The position numbers and the translations under genes were made by a program. The notes under the pieces were generated by a model. It was not told the DNA's origin. It ran no database searches and worked only from the letters and a program-made list of their open reading frames with translations. DNA of 64,000 bases from Thecamonas trahens ATCC 50062 (taxonomy: Eukaryota > Apusozoa > Apusomonadida > Apusomonadidae): assembly GCF_000142905.1 (NCBI RefSeq), contig NW_013657629.1:54460-118459 (forward strand), given 5' to 3'. This document shows positions 31,536 through 43,076 of the stretch, in pieces; the stretch's first letter is position 1; each line of letters begins with the position of its first letter.

Positions 31536-32897
31536 ATGGCCACAGGCGTCGACGTCCTCGCGGCGTTCAACATCGCCAAGGATGCCTTCTCTGTGGCCTC
31601 GCTCACACTGCCGTACATCTTCCTCTCCACAGGCCTCCCGCTCGCCGCTGCCTCTGTTCTCGTCCTCGGCCTGGCCTCGTGGGCCGGCGCTGTCTTCCTC
31701 CATCGCGCAGCAGAGGATGCACAGACAAAGATCTCTGGCTCTAGCGCCTCGTCGGCCTCTCTCCTTGCCGCCGATCGCCTCGTCGACGCCCCGCCTGTCA
31801 GCTACTCGCACTGTGTCGAGCTGCTCTGGGGCCGCCGCGCAAAGATGGCCGCAGACGTCACCATCGTCGTCGTCGACACCTCGGCCTCGTTCGCCATGCT
31901 CATCGCCGCTGGCCAGGCCCTCCACTCGGTTGGCGCCATCGCCGCCTCACACGCCTTTCTCGCCCACTATCCTCCGCTCGTTATCGCTGTTGGCCTCGTC
32001 GTCGCCGCCGTCTGCGTCGCCCTGCCCTCGGGCGATGCCCTCAAGTACCCGTCCGCCCTCGGCGCCACCGCCTTCCTCGCCCTCCTTGTCCTCACAGGCG
32101 TCCTTGGCGCCCGTGGTGAGCTGCACCAAGCCGACTTGCCGCCGCCGCCGCCGCGTTCCCACGTCTGGAGCTCGCTTGGCTGGCCGAACTCGCTCCGTGC
32201 CGCCGTTCTCGCCCCGGGCGTCCTCAAGTTCTGCTTTGCCGGCATCGAGTCGTGGCCCTCGCTCGCCGTCCCGCTGGGCCAGGCCTACATCCCCACCCTC
32301 GCCCTCGCCACCGCCATCATGATGAGCTTTACTATGGCCATGGGCCTCGTCGGCTACGCCTACGCGCCAGCTGACGTCGCCGAGAACCTCCTGCTGGATC
32401 TCCCGGACTCGGTCGCCGGCAACTCGGCTCGCATCGCCACTGCTGCCATGCTCGCCTTTACCACTCCCATCCTCCTCTTTGCCGCCTTTGAGATCCTCGA
32501 GTTTGCCACCGCAGCCGCCTTTCCCTCCCTCGCCGCACGTCCCTCTCCCGCCGGCCCGCCCGCCTCCCTCACCGCCTCGCCGTCCGACCCGCTGCTGCCG
32601 TCCATCAACACCGTCCTCTCGCAGAGCCCGCAGAGCCCGCAGAGCCCGCCAACCGCCTCCCGCCCGGCCGCCACCGCCATCCGCCTCCTCCTGGTCATCA
32701 TCGCCTCTGTCGCCGCAGCCTCCTTCCCCAACCTCGTCTACGCCGTCTCGGTCACCGGCGCCGTCGGCGACTCTGCCCTAGGCCTTGTCATCCCGGGCAT
32801 CGCCGCCTGTGGCCATCGCTCGCCCATTGCAGGCATCGCCCTCGTTATCATCGGTCTCGTCTGCATGATTTGCGGTCTCATCGTTCCCTTCACCTAA
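31536..32897 (+). CDS. Amino-acid/auxin permease family transporter
   Basis: Single exon, 453 residues from an ATG in CCATGG context. About eleven hydrophobic helices are visible. The start AFNIAKDAFSVASLTLPYIF is the usual AAAP/SLC38-type TM1. TM3-like DVTIVVVDTSASFAMLI, TM6-7-like LKFCFAGIESWPSLAVPLGQ and a final PIAGIALVIIGLVCMICGLI follow. A Ser/Pro-rich loop with SQSPQSPQSPP repeats lies near residue 365-385. The family moves neutral amino acids with H+ or Na+. Substrate and membrane (plasma or vacuole) cannot be told from sequence. Confidence 0.82.
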   Translation: MATGVDVLAAFNIAKDAFSVASLTLPYIFLSTGLPLAAASVLVLGLASWAGAVFLHRAAEDAQTKISGSSASSASLLAADRLVDAPPVSYSHCVELLWGRRAKMAADVTIVVVDTSASFAMLIAAGQALHSVGAIAASHAFLAHYPPLVIAVGLVVAAVCVALPSGDALKYPSALGATAFLALLVLTGVLGARGELHQADLPPPPPRSHVWSSLGWPNSLRAAVLAPGVLKFCFAGIESWPSLAVPLGQAYIPTLALATAIMMSFTMAMGLVGYAYAPADVAENLLLDLPDSVAGNSARIATAAMLAFTTPILLFAAFEILEFATAAAFPSLAARPSPAGPPASLTASPSDPLLPSINTVLSQSPQSPQSPPTASRPAATAIRLLLVIIASVAAASFPNLVYAVSVTGAVGDSALGLVIPGIAACGHRSPIAGIALVIIGLVCMICGLIVPFT

Positions 32898-33310
32898 ACT
32901 CCCCCCTCCCCTCCCCCTCTCCCCCCAACCACTTCCTGGTATCCGCCGCACCCCGCCGCTGCTCGTCTGCCCGCCACCGGCCACCGACCAAAACACGGCC
33001 AGACAGCCTACCACCGCCACCGCCACCGCACTCCAGACACACCCACCACCACACACCACACACACACACACACATCCCCCGCCACCGCAACCCAACCCAC
33101 TTCTCGTCGGCTCTGACCGCGCGTGTCTCCGCCGCTCCCCGCACGTGCCTCCGCTTCCCCGCGCCTCACACCCCGCTGCCGCCCTCTGCCGCCTGCTGGG
33201 CTCCGACCGATGAAGAGTAGGTTCGACGGGGGGTACACGTACCTGTCCACAAATTGTGTCATTGTGTTGTCCCGGTACTCACACCTTCCTTCTCTCCCGA
33301 CCGCGCACAG
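32898..33310. other. Upstream region and probable first exon/intron of LRR gene
   Basis: Contains a C-rich stretch, a (CA)n run (33055-33074) and an ATG at 33210 followed by GTACAC at 33233. A CAG acceptor at 33308-33310 precedes the LRR frame. The phases of ATG 33210, donor 33233 and this acceptor do not close, so the first exon is unresolved. Confidence 0.4.
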
Positions 33311-35142
33311 CCGCTCACTTTTCTGGCGATCGCGCCGCGTTCAAGACCTCGATCGAGCGCGCCGGCGCTGCGAGCGTCACGAGACTCACCGTCGCACCGT
33401 CGTCGTCGGATGGTGAGGTCGAGTACGCCGCATCACTGGTGTCTTCCATCGTCGAGCTCGACCTCGCGCGGTGCTCGTACGTCACCGACGCCTCCATCAG
33501 CGCCGTCGCCGCCTCGTGTCCAGCGCTCACGTCGGTCAATCTCTACTGCTGCGAGCGGGTGGGTGACGAGGGTGTGGCCGCGCTCTCGCACGGCTGCCCG
33601 CAGCTGGCGACGATCAACCTCCGAGGCTGTCCGTCGATCACAGCAGCCGCGCTGGCCGCACTGGCCGACGGCCGCGGCCGCATGCTCCGCGAGCTCAACG
33701 TCCACGGCTGCCATCTGGCAGTGACCGACGACGCGCTCGCGCACATTGCTGCCTCATGCCCATCACTCTGCAAGCTCGACATTTCCGGGTGCAAATACGT
33801 GACCGACGTCGCGCTTCGGGCCCTAGCTGCCGGCTGCAGCCAACTCACGTCTGTCGTCGCCGCCCGCTGCCGCGAGCTGACCGACACCGGCGCCATTGCC
33901 GTTGCCGCCGGCTCTCCCAACCTCCGCACCCTCGACCTCGCGGGCTGCCGCAAGACCGGCTCGGTCCGGTCCGCCACCTCGGCCCGCCGCGCCTACCTCG
34001 AGTGGATGGCCAACACGCCACCGACCGAGTGGGACTCGCTGTATGTCGGTCACGCCAACGCTGCGCTCTGCAACCTCGCTGCCCTCGGCGGCCTCACTCC
34101 GGCGACTGTCCGCGCAGCCCTTGCCGAAGGCATTGCTCTCCCGCCAGAGCTCCCGCAGGTCATTGCCGACTCGATGCCGCACGCCTCGGCGCTCGCCGCC
34201 ACCGTCCACGACCTCCTTGGCGCCGCCGCCAGCCGTCCGGAGAGCCAGCCGCCGGCGTACTCGCTCGATCCACCCGACGTTGCCGACGTGCCCGACGACG
34301 AGATTGAGCCGGACGAGTCGCCGTTTGGCGCGTCGTCGCCGCCGGCCTACGTCTCCCCGCCGCAGCCGGCCCCCCCGTTGCTTCCCTCGAACTCGGGCTC
34401 GACGCCGACAGCCGCGCGCATCTGCGCCGCGCCGTCGTGCGGTGCCGGCGTTGAGCTCGGTCGCACCTGCTCTGCGGTCTGCCGTGCTCGCTACGCGGCT
34501 GCCAAGTGTGCACTCTGCGCGGCACTGATCACGCCGGCCGAGGGTTATGTGCTCGGCTGCTCGGCGCCATGCGACGCCGAAGCCTTTTTTCTCGCCGCCT
34601 CGCCGCCATCCACCGCCACCCTCCGTCCCATCGCCACCACCTCACCGCTTGGCGCCTTTGTCCTCTCCACCATCGTCGCTTCTTGGTCGCGGACCTCCTC
34701 CTTTGACCGCTCACGCCTCCGGAGTTTGCACCTTGTCCTCCCGTCCACCGCGCAGGCTGCTGCCTTTGCCTCTGCCCGCAGCCGCCACGCCGCTCTCCGT
34801 TGGGCATTTTATCCGCTCCGAGCCGTGTGCACGCCATCGGCACCTGCTGTGCTGCCGTGCGGTACCGCCGAGTGCTCGCTTTGCAACACTGCCGTCGCAG
34901 GCTTTGCACCCGACTACACCGGCGACATCTCACTCACGACCGTCGCCTCACATGCGGCGTTCTCCGCAGCCTCGTCGTCGTCGTCGGCCCCTGCATCGTC
35001 GGCCACCGCCTCGCCGTCGTCGCTTTGGTTTGCTCTTGCCGCCGTAGCTGGTGGTCACTCTGCAGCCGACACCGTCAGCGTCACTGCCACCGACGCCGCC
35101 CGCCCTGTCGTCTTTGTCGAGCTTGCCATCACCAGTTGGTAG
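33311..35142 (+). CDS. Cys-containing LRR (AMN1/FBXL-type) protein with Cys-rich motif
   Basis: The main exon encodes about 610 residues. Residues ~35-215 are six or more cysteine-containing LRRs, e.g. LDLARCSYVTDASISAVAAS and LDISGCKYVTDVALRALAAG, as in AMN1 and F-box FBXL proteins. No F-box is visible, but the 5' exon is unresolved. A Pro/Ser-rich linker precedes a Cys cluster (CAAPSCGAGVELGRTC then CRARYAAAKCALC) that could bind zinc. The last ~200 residues are Ser/Ala-rich with no recognised domain. A role as substrate-recognition or scaffold protein is inferred from the LRR class only. Confidence 0.75.
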
Positions 35143-35219
35143 CCTCCCAGCCTCCTCTCGGCGAATTCCTCGGTGTCAATATTTTTATCTCGGCACATAA
35201 ACGCGACTTCCCTCCTCCG

Positions 35220-35633
35220 TCATATTGTTGTCTGCACGCGGCAGCCATCTTTGCGTTGCAACTCACCCGCAACAGGGACGGCTGTGGGGGGATGGATGCC
35301 GTGAGTGGGAAAGGGAGCAGTCGCAAGACACGACTTGCAGGCGGGACACAGCATGGCGGAGTCCACATGTGCAGGGCACGTGTCCAGGTCAAGACCCGCC
35401 CCCATGCCTGCCGTGCTATGCCCGCAAGTCAAGCCGCCCGCGGTGCGGGTGAGCTCGTCGGCCTGGGCGCCGAGAACGGATGGGGCGAGCAAAGCGGCTG
35501 GAGCGGCAGAGGTGGCGGCAATGATGGCTGAAGTGGCGGCAATGACGGTAGAGCCGACAATGGCGATGATCGTCGCTGTGGCATTGGCCGAGTCGACCAC
35601 TGGCTCCGCCCCGAGCTTGAGCCGAGGACCCAT
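35220..35633 (-). CDS. Candidate small membrane protein with Cys cluster (uncertain)
   Basis: A minus-strand frame of 137 residues from ATG at 35633. It has a hydrophobic segment (ATIIAIVGSTVIAATSAIIA) and a Cys/His cluster (LTCGHSTAG, DTCPAH, MLCPACKSCL). Third codon positions are strongly C-rich in this direction, as in the real genes nearby. Against it: only 23 bp separate its start from the receptor start, leaving little room for promoters. A GTGAGT inside the frame near its end could be a splice donor. I do not recognise a family. Confidence 0.3.
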   Translation of the reverse strand: MGPRLKLGAEPVVDSANATATIIAIVGSTVIAATSAIIAATSAAPAALLAPSVLGAQADELTRTAGGLTCGHSTAGMGAGLDLDTCPAHVDSAMLCPACKSCLATAPFPTHGIHPPTAVPVAGELQRKDGCRVQTTI

Positions 35634-35655
35634 CGCTAGCCCGAGCCGAGTGCCG

Positions 35656-38600
35656 ATGCCGCGAGGAGGGCGGCCGCGACACGCCCTCACCTTTCCCATC
35701 GCCCTCGTACTCGTCCTTGCCCTCATCGCCGCCGCTGGCGTGTCAGGAGTGGCGGCGTCTAACGCCACTCTCGCCCCGCCGCCGCCAGGTGCCCCGGTCC
35801 CGATCTGGCTGCCGCCGCTGGCGACCATAGCAGCCAGCCCGGCCGGAACCGCCGCCTCGGCCGCCGCCTCGCTGTGGCTTTTGCCACCGCTGGCATCGCC
35901 CCCGCCTGATCGCGCGTCGGCTATGCCGCGGATGCTGGCCACTCTTCCGCCGGACGCTTGCTCTGCTGGCTGCGTGGTCCGGCTCGTTGCGACGCTCGCC
36001 GCCGCGCCGCCGGACGAGCCGCCCGCATCGCCCAGGGTCCTCCTCGCTGCGCTCGATGCTGACGGTACAGCCATGGCCGCACTGGAGGTTGGCCCGGTTG
36101 CCCTGCGCGTCGCCGGCCAGCGTATCCTGCTGCCGCTTACCCTTCCACTCGCGGATGCTGCCCCATTCTCCCTCGAGATGCACCTCGAATCGGCCGAGCT
36201 GCGAATCTCAATCGCCGCCGACGTGGCCAACACTTCAGCGCGCGCCGACGCACAGGCGGCAGTCGCGCTTGCCCCGATGTTTGTGCCCTCGTCCTTTGCT
36301 GTTGGCCCGGCGGTCGGTGAGCTCCTCCCGCACAGTCTCAGCGTGATTGCGTTCACGGTCTCACCCATCGGCGGCGCACCGGTCATTAACCTTGCGCTAC
36401 AGGCTGCTGATGTTGGCGCGCCAGACATGGCTGCCGCCTGTGCCGCCGCCGCCAACGGCCTGCCGCGCCCGGCTTCAGCGTCGCTGACCGACACCGCCGC
36501 TGCTGGCGGCTCGATCGTCGTGGTCGGCGGCGATGAGCCCGGAGCGCAGGTCTTCCTTCTTCCACTCGGCCTCCTTCCGCCCGTAGCTGTCAACGCGCCA
36601 CTCGTCCTCTGGCTCCCGCCGAAGGCGGTAGCGGCGACGCTTCGCTCGCCCTTCCGCTGCACTTTCCTTCCAACCCTCCCGGCACCCTCGTATCGGCCAC
36701 GGTCTCGCCATCGCCTCCAGGCCCACTGGCTGCGACCACGCCCGACGCCTTGGTCTTCAACTACGGCCTGTCATCGGTGCCGGCACTCCCGGCCTCGGGC
36801 ACTTCCTTTCGCCTCAACATCACCGACGTGCTTCCAGTCGAACTCATCGTGGCTCCGCTCCCGCTCCCGGTCGCACCGTCGACTGCCATCGCTCTCGTCC
36901 CGCCGCAGCCCGCGGTCTTCACCCTCCCCGTGGCGCACGCGGCACTCGCCAGCGTGGCCGCGTCCGTGTCTGCTATCCCGGCGCATGGCACGCTCGATAT
37001 GTGGGACGCGCAAGCTCTGGTGTGGACCTCGATCACTGCCGCGCCGTATTCGCTGCCGTCTCCGCACACTCTCCTCCGCTACACGCCCCCGCTGCATCCG
37101 CGTGCCAACGCACTCGCCGCTGCGCCGTTTGTGGGCTACACGCTGGCGCTCGGGACATACTCTGTTGGAGGCTCAATTGCGCTCATCCTCGTCCCGGTCA
37201 ACACGCCGCCGAGTGCATCGGCCGCCGGCGGCGCGCTGGCGCTCGATGGGCGCGACGACGGCATCGACCTCACGGCACTCAGTCTGCTCGGTCCACCTAT
37301 CACGGTCCAGGCGTGGCTTGCCCGCGCGCCCGCAGCGACACCCGCCGTGGTCATTGCACTCGTCTCGGCGGCAGGCGGAGGCAACGCGTCGGTGGCGCTC
37401 CTCGTTGGGCCTGATGGCTCGTTCTCGGTCACAGTCGCTGGCGCCAGCTACTTGGCAGGCAACGCCTCGCTTCCGATCGCAGCAGTCGGCGAGTGGACCC
37501 ACGTCTCACTGGCCGCGACGGTCGACGGGCAGCTCACGGTGACGGTGCAGAGCACCGATGTGAGCACCAGCCCTAGCGTGGTCGTTGTCCCAGGGCTTGC
37601 CCTTTCACCGCCGCTCACCGTCCTCGTCGCTCCGGCTCAAGTCGCACTCCCGGCGGCGTTGGCAAGCCATAGCGGGGCCTTTGCCGGCACCATCGACGAG
37701 ATCCGAGTGTGGCACGATGCGTCTCCGGCTCTTGCCGGCTCCAAACTCGTCACACATCGGCTGGTTGGCAACGAGGCTAATCTTGCGCTGTACCTTCCGC
37801 TGGACGAGCTGCCAATGGTCGACGCGTCGCCGTTTGGTGCGACACTTCCGATACTGGCGCCGCACGCTGCGCCCTCCCTCGTTGTCTCGGGCGCGCCGAT
37901 AGCCACGCGGGTGGTGACGCTGGAAGACACTACCGTCGAGGTGGCATTTCCGGGTTTTGACGTCGATGCGCGCGAGACGGCGTCGACGCTGGCGGTCTTT
38001 GTGACAGCGCTTCCGGCCCGCGGTGAGCTGCGGCTACTCGGGTCGGACGCGCCTGTGCGTGCGGCAGGAGCCGGGCTTGGCTGCCCGCTCCCGGCGAGCG
38101 GTGCGGCGCTGACGACAGCGCTGGCTGATCCGGTCCCACCGGCCGCAACCGATCCAGCAGTGCCCGGTGGATACACGCCGGCACAGGTGCTTGGCGAGCC
38201 GAACGTCTACCCGTTCCACACCCGGTCGCCACTGGCCTGGCGGCCGCGCTTCGACTCGGCGACGACGCCGCTGGTCCTGGCGCTCGACATCTTGCCGGCA
38301 CCGGCGATCGTGACGGCGATCACCGTGTTCGAGACGCTCAATCCGGGCTCGCTCTCGGCCGTGTACGCCACAGCCAATGGGAGCCGGTTCCTGTGGTGGG
38401 CTGCGCCGCCGCTCGCCGCGCCGCTTCCGCTCACAGGCCGTGCGGCAGAGACGCGCGTTCCACTACTTCCTCGGCTCGAGCATGTTGCCCGGCTTGAGCT
38501 GGTCTTTGATCCGCGGCGACTGGCCGCCGAGGCGGGCGGCGAGACCGCTATCGACGCTGTCGTTGTCTATGGCGCCGGCGTCGCCACCGAGCTCGCCGAC

Positions 38601-41600
38601 ATCTTTCCGGGCTACTTGCCGAGTGGTACGGCTGTCTTTACGCCCGATGCCAACACCGCCGATCCCGACTACGCCACCATCGGGTACACCGTGTTTGACG
38701 CCGAGTGCGGCGTGGCGGCGCCTGCAGAGCTCGCCATCGCTGTCGACGACTCGAACGACCGCCCTGTGGCGCTGACAGACACCATTTCCTTCGACGCTGC
38801 CGCGCCCGAGGCGCTTGTCCTACTGCGCTTTGCAGACCTAGCATCCGACGTCGACTCGCCGACACTGACCTTTACCATCGCCACCGCGCCACCGCGCGGC
38901 GTGCTGTACAACACGCCTGACGGTGTGACCCCGACCTCGGTTCTCACCGCCGGCGACAATGTCCTGCATCCGGACGGGCTTTGCCTGTACACTCCAGGCT
39001 CGCCGCAGATCGACGGCATGGCTGCTGGTGCGCCGGCCTACGCCGTGATCACGTTTACCGTCTTTGACGGCGCGTCGTACTCGCGCCTGCCAGGCGCGCT
39101 GACCATCTCAGCGCTCTGCCCGTCGGGTACTGCGCGTGCCGGCGAGAGCAGCACTGGCGTCACCATCGGCGACGACGAGCTTGTTGTGTGTGCACCATGC
39201 GTCCGCGGCGCGTACCAGCCGTTCCCTGCGCTGACTGAGTGCCTCCTGTGTGAGCCCGGAAGCACGTCGCTGACCGGATCGCCGGCTTGTGCGCCGTGCC
39301 TGCCCGGATCTGCGGCGCCGACACCTGGGGCGAGCAACTGCTCGCTGTGCGCGCCTGGCCTGGTGGCTCCGGCCGCCGGGGCAGCGGCGTGTGAGTTGTG
39401 TCCGCCAGGCACGTTCGCTCCGGACATTGGCCGCACCGTGTGCACCCCATGCTCGGCCGGTAGCTACGCGGCGGGATCGGCGTCGGCGTCATGCACGGCG
39501 TGCCCGGCTGGAACAACAACGCTTGCCGCAGGCGCTGCCGACAAGGCGGCGTGCATCTGCGCGCCGGGCTTCTACAACGCATCAGCTTCGGCGACGTGCG
39601 TGGCGTGCCCGACGGGTGGGGTGTGTGCCGGCGGCGATGCAGCGCCGGTGCCGGCGCCAGGCTACTGGGCAGCGACGCTCGATGCCGAGGCTTTTCTGCG
39701 ATGCGCCACGGTGGCGGCGTGTCCGGGCGGGTCAGCGGCGCGGTGCGCGGTCGGATACACTGGCGCGCTGTGCGCATCGTGCGCGGCTGGATACGCACGG
39801 ACTGGCGCAGCTTCCGAGACGCCGGCCTGTGTGCGCTGCGACGGCGGGCAGGGCCAGGCACTGCTGGGCATCGCAGTGATGGCTGGACTTGCGGTTGCCG
39901 GTGTGCTGGCAACGACGTCGAGCGGCGGGCCGGGTGCGCGGCTGGTGCGGCGGCGGACGCTTGTGCGGGCGATGGCGTGCCTCTCGCTCGGCGTGGCCTT
40001 CTTGCAGCAGGTTGGCGTTGTCGGCTCGCTGGCTCTGTCGTGGGGCCCGGGTATGCGGACGATGGGTCCTGTGCTGAGTGCAGTGTCGCTGGATGCGACG
40101 CGGCTCCCACTGGGGTGTGCACTCCCGGGTCCGCCGTCACCGTCGGCACACTACGCGCTGCTACTGGCGCTCCCGCTGCTGGTCCCGGCCTGGCTCTGTG
40201 TGTTCTACGCGGCGATGGGTGTGCGGGCGGCAATTCCCGCGACGGTGGCGGCGATGCTGCCAGCTGCAGTGACGCGGATGTGGAAGCCACTGGCGGCGCC
40301 GCGGGCGGTGGCCACGCTCCTGGTCTTTGCGGAGATCGGGTTCATCGCCATCACCACCACGCTCTTTCTCCCGTTCCGCTGCTTTTTGCAGACCGACGGC
40401 GAACTTGTCCTCGCCTGGGCACCCGACACCCGTTGCTACAGTGGGGCATGGGCTGCGGCCTTTCTCCCGCTCCTTGTCCCGGCGGTAATTGTGTACCTGG
40501 CGGGCATTCCGCTGTATCTGGCGCGGGCGGTGATGGCGGCGGCGGCGCGGCCGCTGCGCCCGGCGCACATCGCCGCCCACGCCCCGCTGTTTACCAAGTA
40601 CCAGCCCCGGACGTACTTTTGGGGGCTTGTGGAGCTGACGGCCAAGGTGGCGATTACTGCCGCCGCCGCCGCCCTCGCGGCCTCGCCGCTCTCGGCTGCG
40701 CTCATCACGCTCACGGTGGTTGCTGCCCTTGCTGCCACGCGGACGACACTTGCGCCGTTCTTTGATCCGTCTGTCAACCGGCTAGCGACCGGTCTCGCCG
40801 TGGTGCTCTCGGCCTTGCTTGTCCTTGCGCCGCTGCACTACGTGCCCGCAGCCGGCACGCCTGCCCCCGTGGTCGCCGATCCCGCGCTCGGAACCGCGAT
40901 TTCAAACGCGGTCATCGTCCTTGTTGTCGGCGGGGGGTGGCGGCGTGTGCAACGGCGGTGTGGATTGTGTGGTCAGCGCGGTCTGGGCCGGCGGCAAGCG
41001 CGGCTGAAGCCGCCGATGCGGCGCGGGCGGCCATTGTGGCATCGCTTGCAACGCTGGGCACGCCGCGTGTCCTAGAAGCCATTGCCGGCGACAAGGCTGG
41101 TGCGTGGCCCGAACTGGCGCCGGCCGAGCTCGCTGAGCTCCGTCGCGGGCTCGATGCGTTGTCTGCAGCGTATCTCGGGCTCCACGGGCCGACGCCGCGG
41201 ATTATGGCCGAGGCCGACACTTCCCTGGTGGCGCTCATCACGCCGCGCGACGGCGGTGACAACGATAATGGCGCCTCGTCGGTCCTCTCCGAGTCGTCAT
41301 CGTCTTCGATCTCGCCATCGTACTCGTACGTTGAGTACTCGGACGCCACCGTTGATGCCGAGGCCACCAAGGCTGAGGCGGCCGCGCGGGCGCGGGAGGC
41401 GCGGGCTGCTGCAGCCGCAGCACGACAAGACGCGGTCTTTCTCACCGCCGCGCTTGGTCCGTCACGCCCGGGATCGCCTGCTATCTCACCGCGGGTGTCG
41501 CGCCCGGGCTCGCGCCAGAGGTCCCTACTCGGCTCGCGCCAGGGCTCGCGCTCGAGCTCCCCGGCATCGGTCCTCACAAGCCGGCCGCGGTCGCGGCCAC

Positions 41601-41863
41601 GCGTTGAGTCGCCGATAATGAGCCGCTGGTCACAGTTCCTCGCTACGTCGCCGCAGCCGGATGCGTCACCTCGTCTAGATGTCTCGCCGGCCGTGAGCCG
41701 GAGATCCAAGACACCGATGAGTGCGCGCAGTGTTTCGCTGCCCGGGGCGGCGCTTGAAGCCATTCCACGCAACCGGTCTTCGCCGTCACTCACCTTCCTG
41801 GCACCGATCCAAGAGCCAGACGCGTACGAGCCGGATGCGCGCGAGGGCGGTGGGCGGGTGTAA
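35656..41863 (+). CDS. Giant LamG / Cys-rich multi-TM receptor-like protein (frame broken twice)
   Basis: Starting at ATG 35656 gives a signal peptide (LTFPIALVLVLALIAAAGVS). The reading passes through three frames: 35656 to about 36621, then to about 40937, then to 41863. Adding one base at CCGAAGG (36621) and one G in the G6 run (40932-40937) makes one frame of about 2069 residues. Order: Ala/Pro-rich ectodomain; a LamG/concanavalin-like domain (~520-710, ITVQAWLAR, GEWTHVSLAATVDG, GTIDEIRVWHD); a cadherin/calx-like stretch (DSNDRPVAL); Cys-rich ephrin-receptor/GCC2-GCC3-like repeats (~1150-1395, CPPGTFAPDIGRTVCTPC); seven or eight membrane helices (~1398-1760); a Ser/Arg-rich cytosolic tail. 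Similar architectures occur in free-living protists; ligand and function are unknown. Codon use is uniform across both breaks. Confidence 0.8.
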
Positions 41864-41923
41864 GGAAGAGTGCGTGTCCGTGTGGTTTGTTACTGTTTGG
41901 CAAATGAAGGGACAAACGCGCGC

Positions 41924-42501
41924 AGCCCTTGGCCGAGTTGTGTCGCACGATGGGCCCTTGGCCGCACGATGAGCCCTTGGCCGAGTTGTGTCGCACGATG
42001 AGCCCTTGGCCGAGTTGTGTCGCACGATGAGCCCTTGGCCGAGTTGAGCCCTTGGCCGAGTTGTGTCGCACGATGAGCCCTTGGCCGAGTTGTGTCGCAC
42101 GATGGGCCCTTGGCCGAGTTGTGTCGCACGATGGGCCCTTGGCCGAGTTGTGTCGCACGATGGGCCCTTGGCCGCACGATGAGCCCTTGGCCGAGTTGTG
42201 TCGCACGATGAGCCCTTGGCCGAGTTGTGTCGCACGATGGGCCCTTGGCCGCACGATGAGCCCTTGGCCGAGTTGTGTCGCACGATGGGCCCTTGGCCGC
42301 ACGATGAGCCCTTGGCCGAGTTGTGTCGCACGATGAGCCCTTGGCCGAGTTGTGTCGCACGACGAGCCCTTGGCCGACTTGTGCCGCACGACGAGCCCTT
42401 GGCCGAGTTGTGTCGCACGATGGGCCCTTGGCCGCACGATGAGCCCTTGGCCGAGTTGTGTCGCACGATGAGCCCTTGGCCGAGTTGTGTCGCACGACGA
42501 G
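41924..42501. repeat. 29-bp minisatellite with nested 19-bp unit
   Basis: About 20 copies of a unit with core GAGTTGTGTCGCACGATGAG followed by CCCTTGGCC. Shorter units lacking GAGTTGTGTC (GCACGATGAGCCCTTGGCC) are interspersed. Variation is mostly A/G at one site. All frames stay open, so long ORFs on both strands here are repeat artefacts. Confidence 0.95.
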
Positions 42502-43076
42502 TACGACTCGGACTGGACCGTGACACTCCCCTCCTGATTGGCGGCGGAATATCGGCCAATACAATGGGTGAACCACCACTCCCTCCGCCTTTGGAGAGGA
42601 GCAGTGCTGCGAACCCAGCATACTCGACTGAGGTACGCCACCACGCAGGGAAGGGGGAGGGAGGGGAGGGGGGGAGAGGAGGGGGGACAGAATGGGGAGA
42701 GGACGCAGGGAAAGGGGGGCAGAGTGGGTTGCTGTGGCAAGCAGGGCGGTGGGCGGGCGTGGCCGGTGGGGCGGTGGGCGTGGAAGGCCGGGTGATCCCG
42801 TTCTTCGCCTTAACCTACTTTGTCTCCCGGAGCAGGCCGTGCCGGCGCCAGGAACTCGCCGGCCAACCTGGCCCTCGCTTCCCTTCCCGTCAGCCCTTCC
42901 CCTCTTGCTCCCTCTTTGTGTGCACACCCTCTACCCGTGTTGCTCCTGCTGTAGCCGTGTCGTGCCGTGCCGGACGGAGGGGGAGGTGGAGTGCGGCGTG
43001 CGCGTGCGTCAGCCAACTCACGTGGGCTGCTGAGCGAGGCGGGCGCAGCAGCTGGAGCGAGTTTCAGCTGGAGGGC
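42502..43076. other. Upstream region of first Cys-rich surface gene
   Basis: Gene-free by eye, with G-runs near 42652-42690. The frame that enters the surface-protein gene is open back through this region and the minisatellite but is not protein-like upstream of 43077. Confidence 0.4.

Noticed and set aside
35220-36662. 480-residue minus-strand frame opposite the receptor start
   Set aside because: Upstream of 35633 it is an antisense shadow of the receptor ectodomain; only the last 137 residues were kept as a weak candidate.
41924-42501. CRISPR array
   Set aside because: Units are contiguous with no unique spacers, and the genome is eukaryotic.
41790-42927. Minus-strand repeat proteins across the minisatellite
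   Set aside because: Open only because the 29-bp unit has no stop in these frames; no start context or homology.
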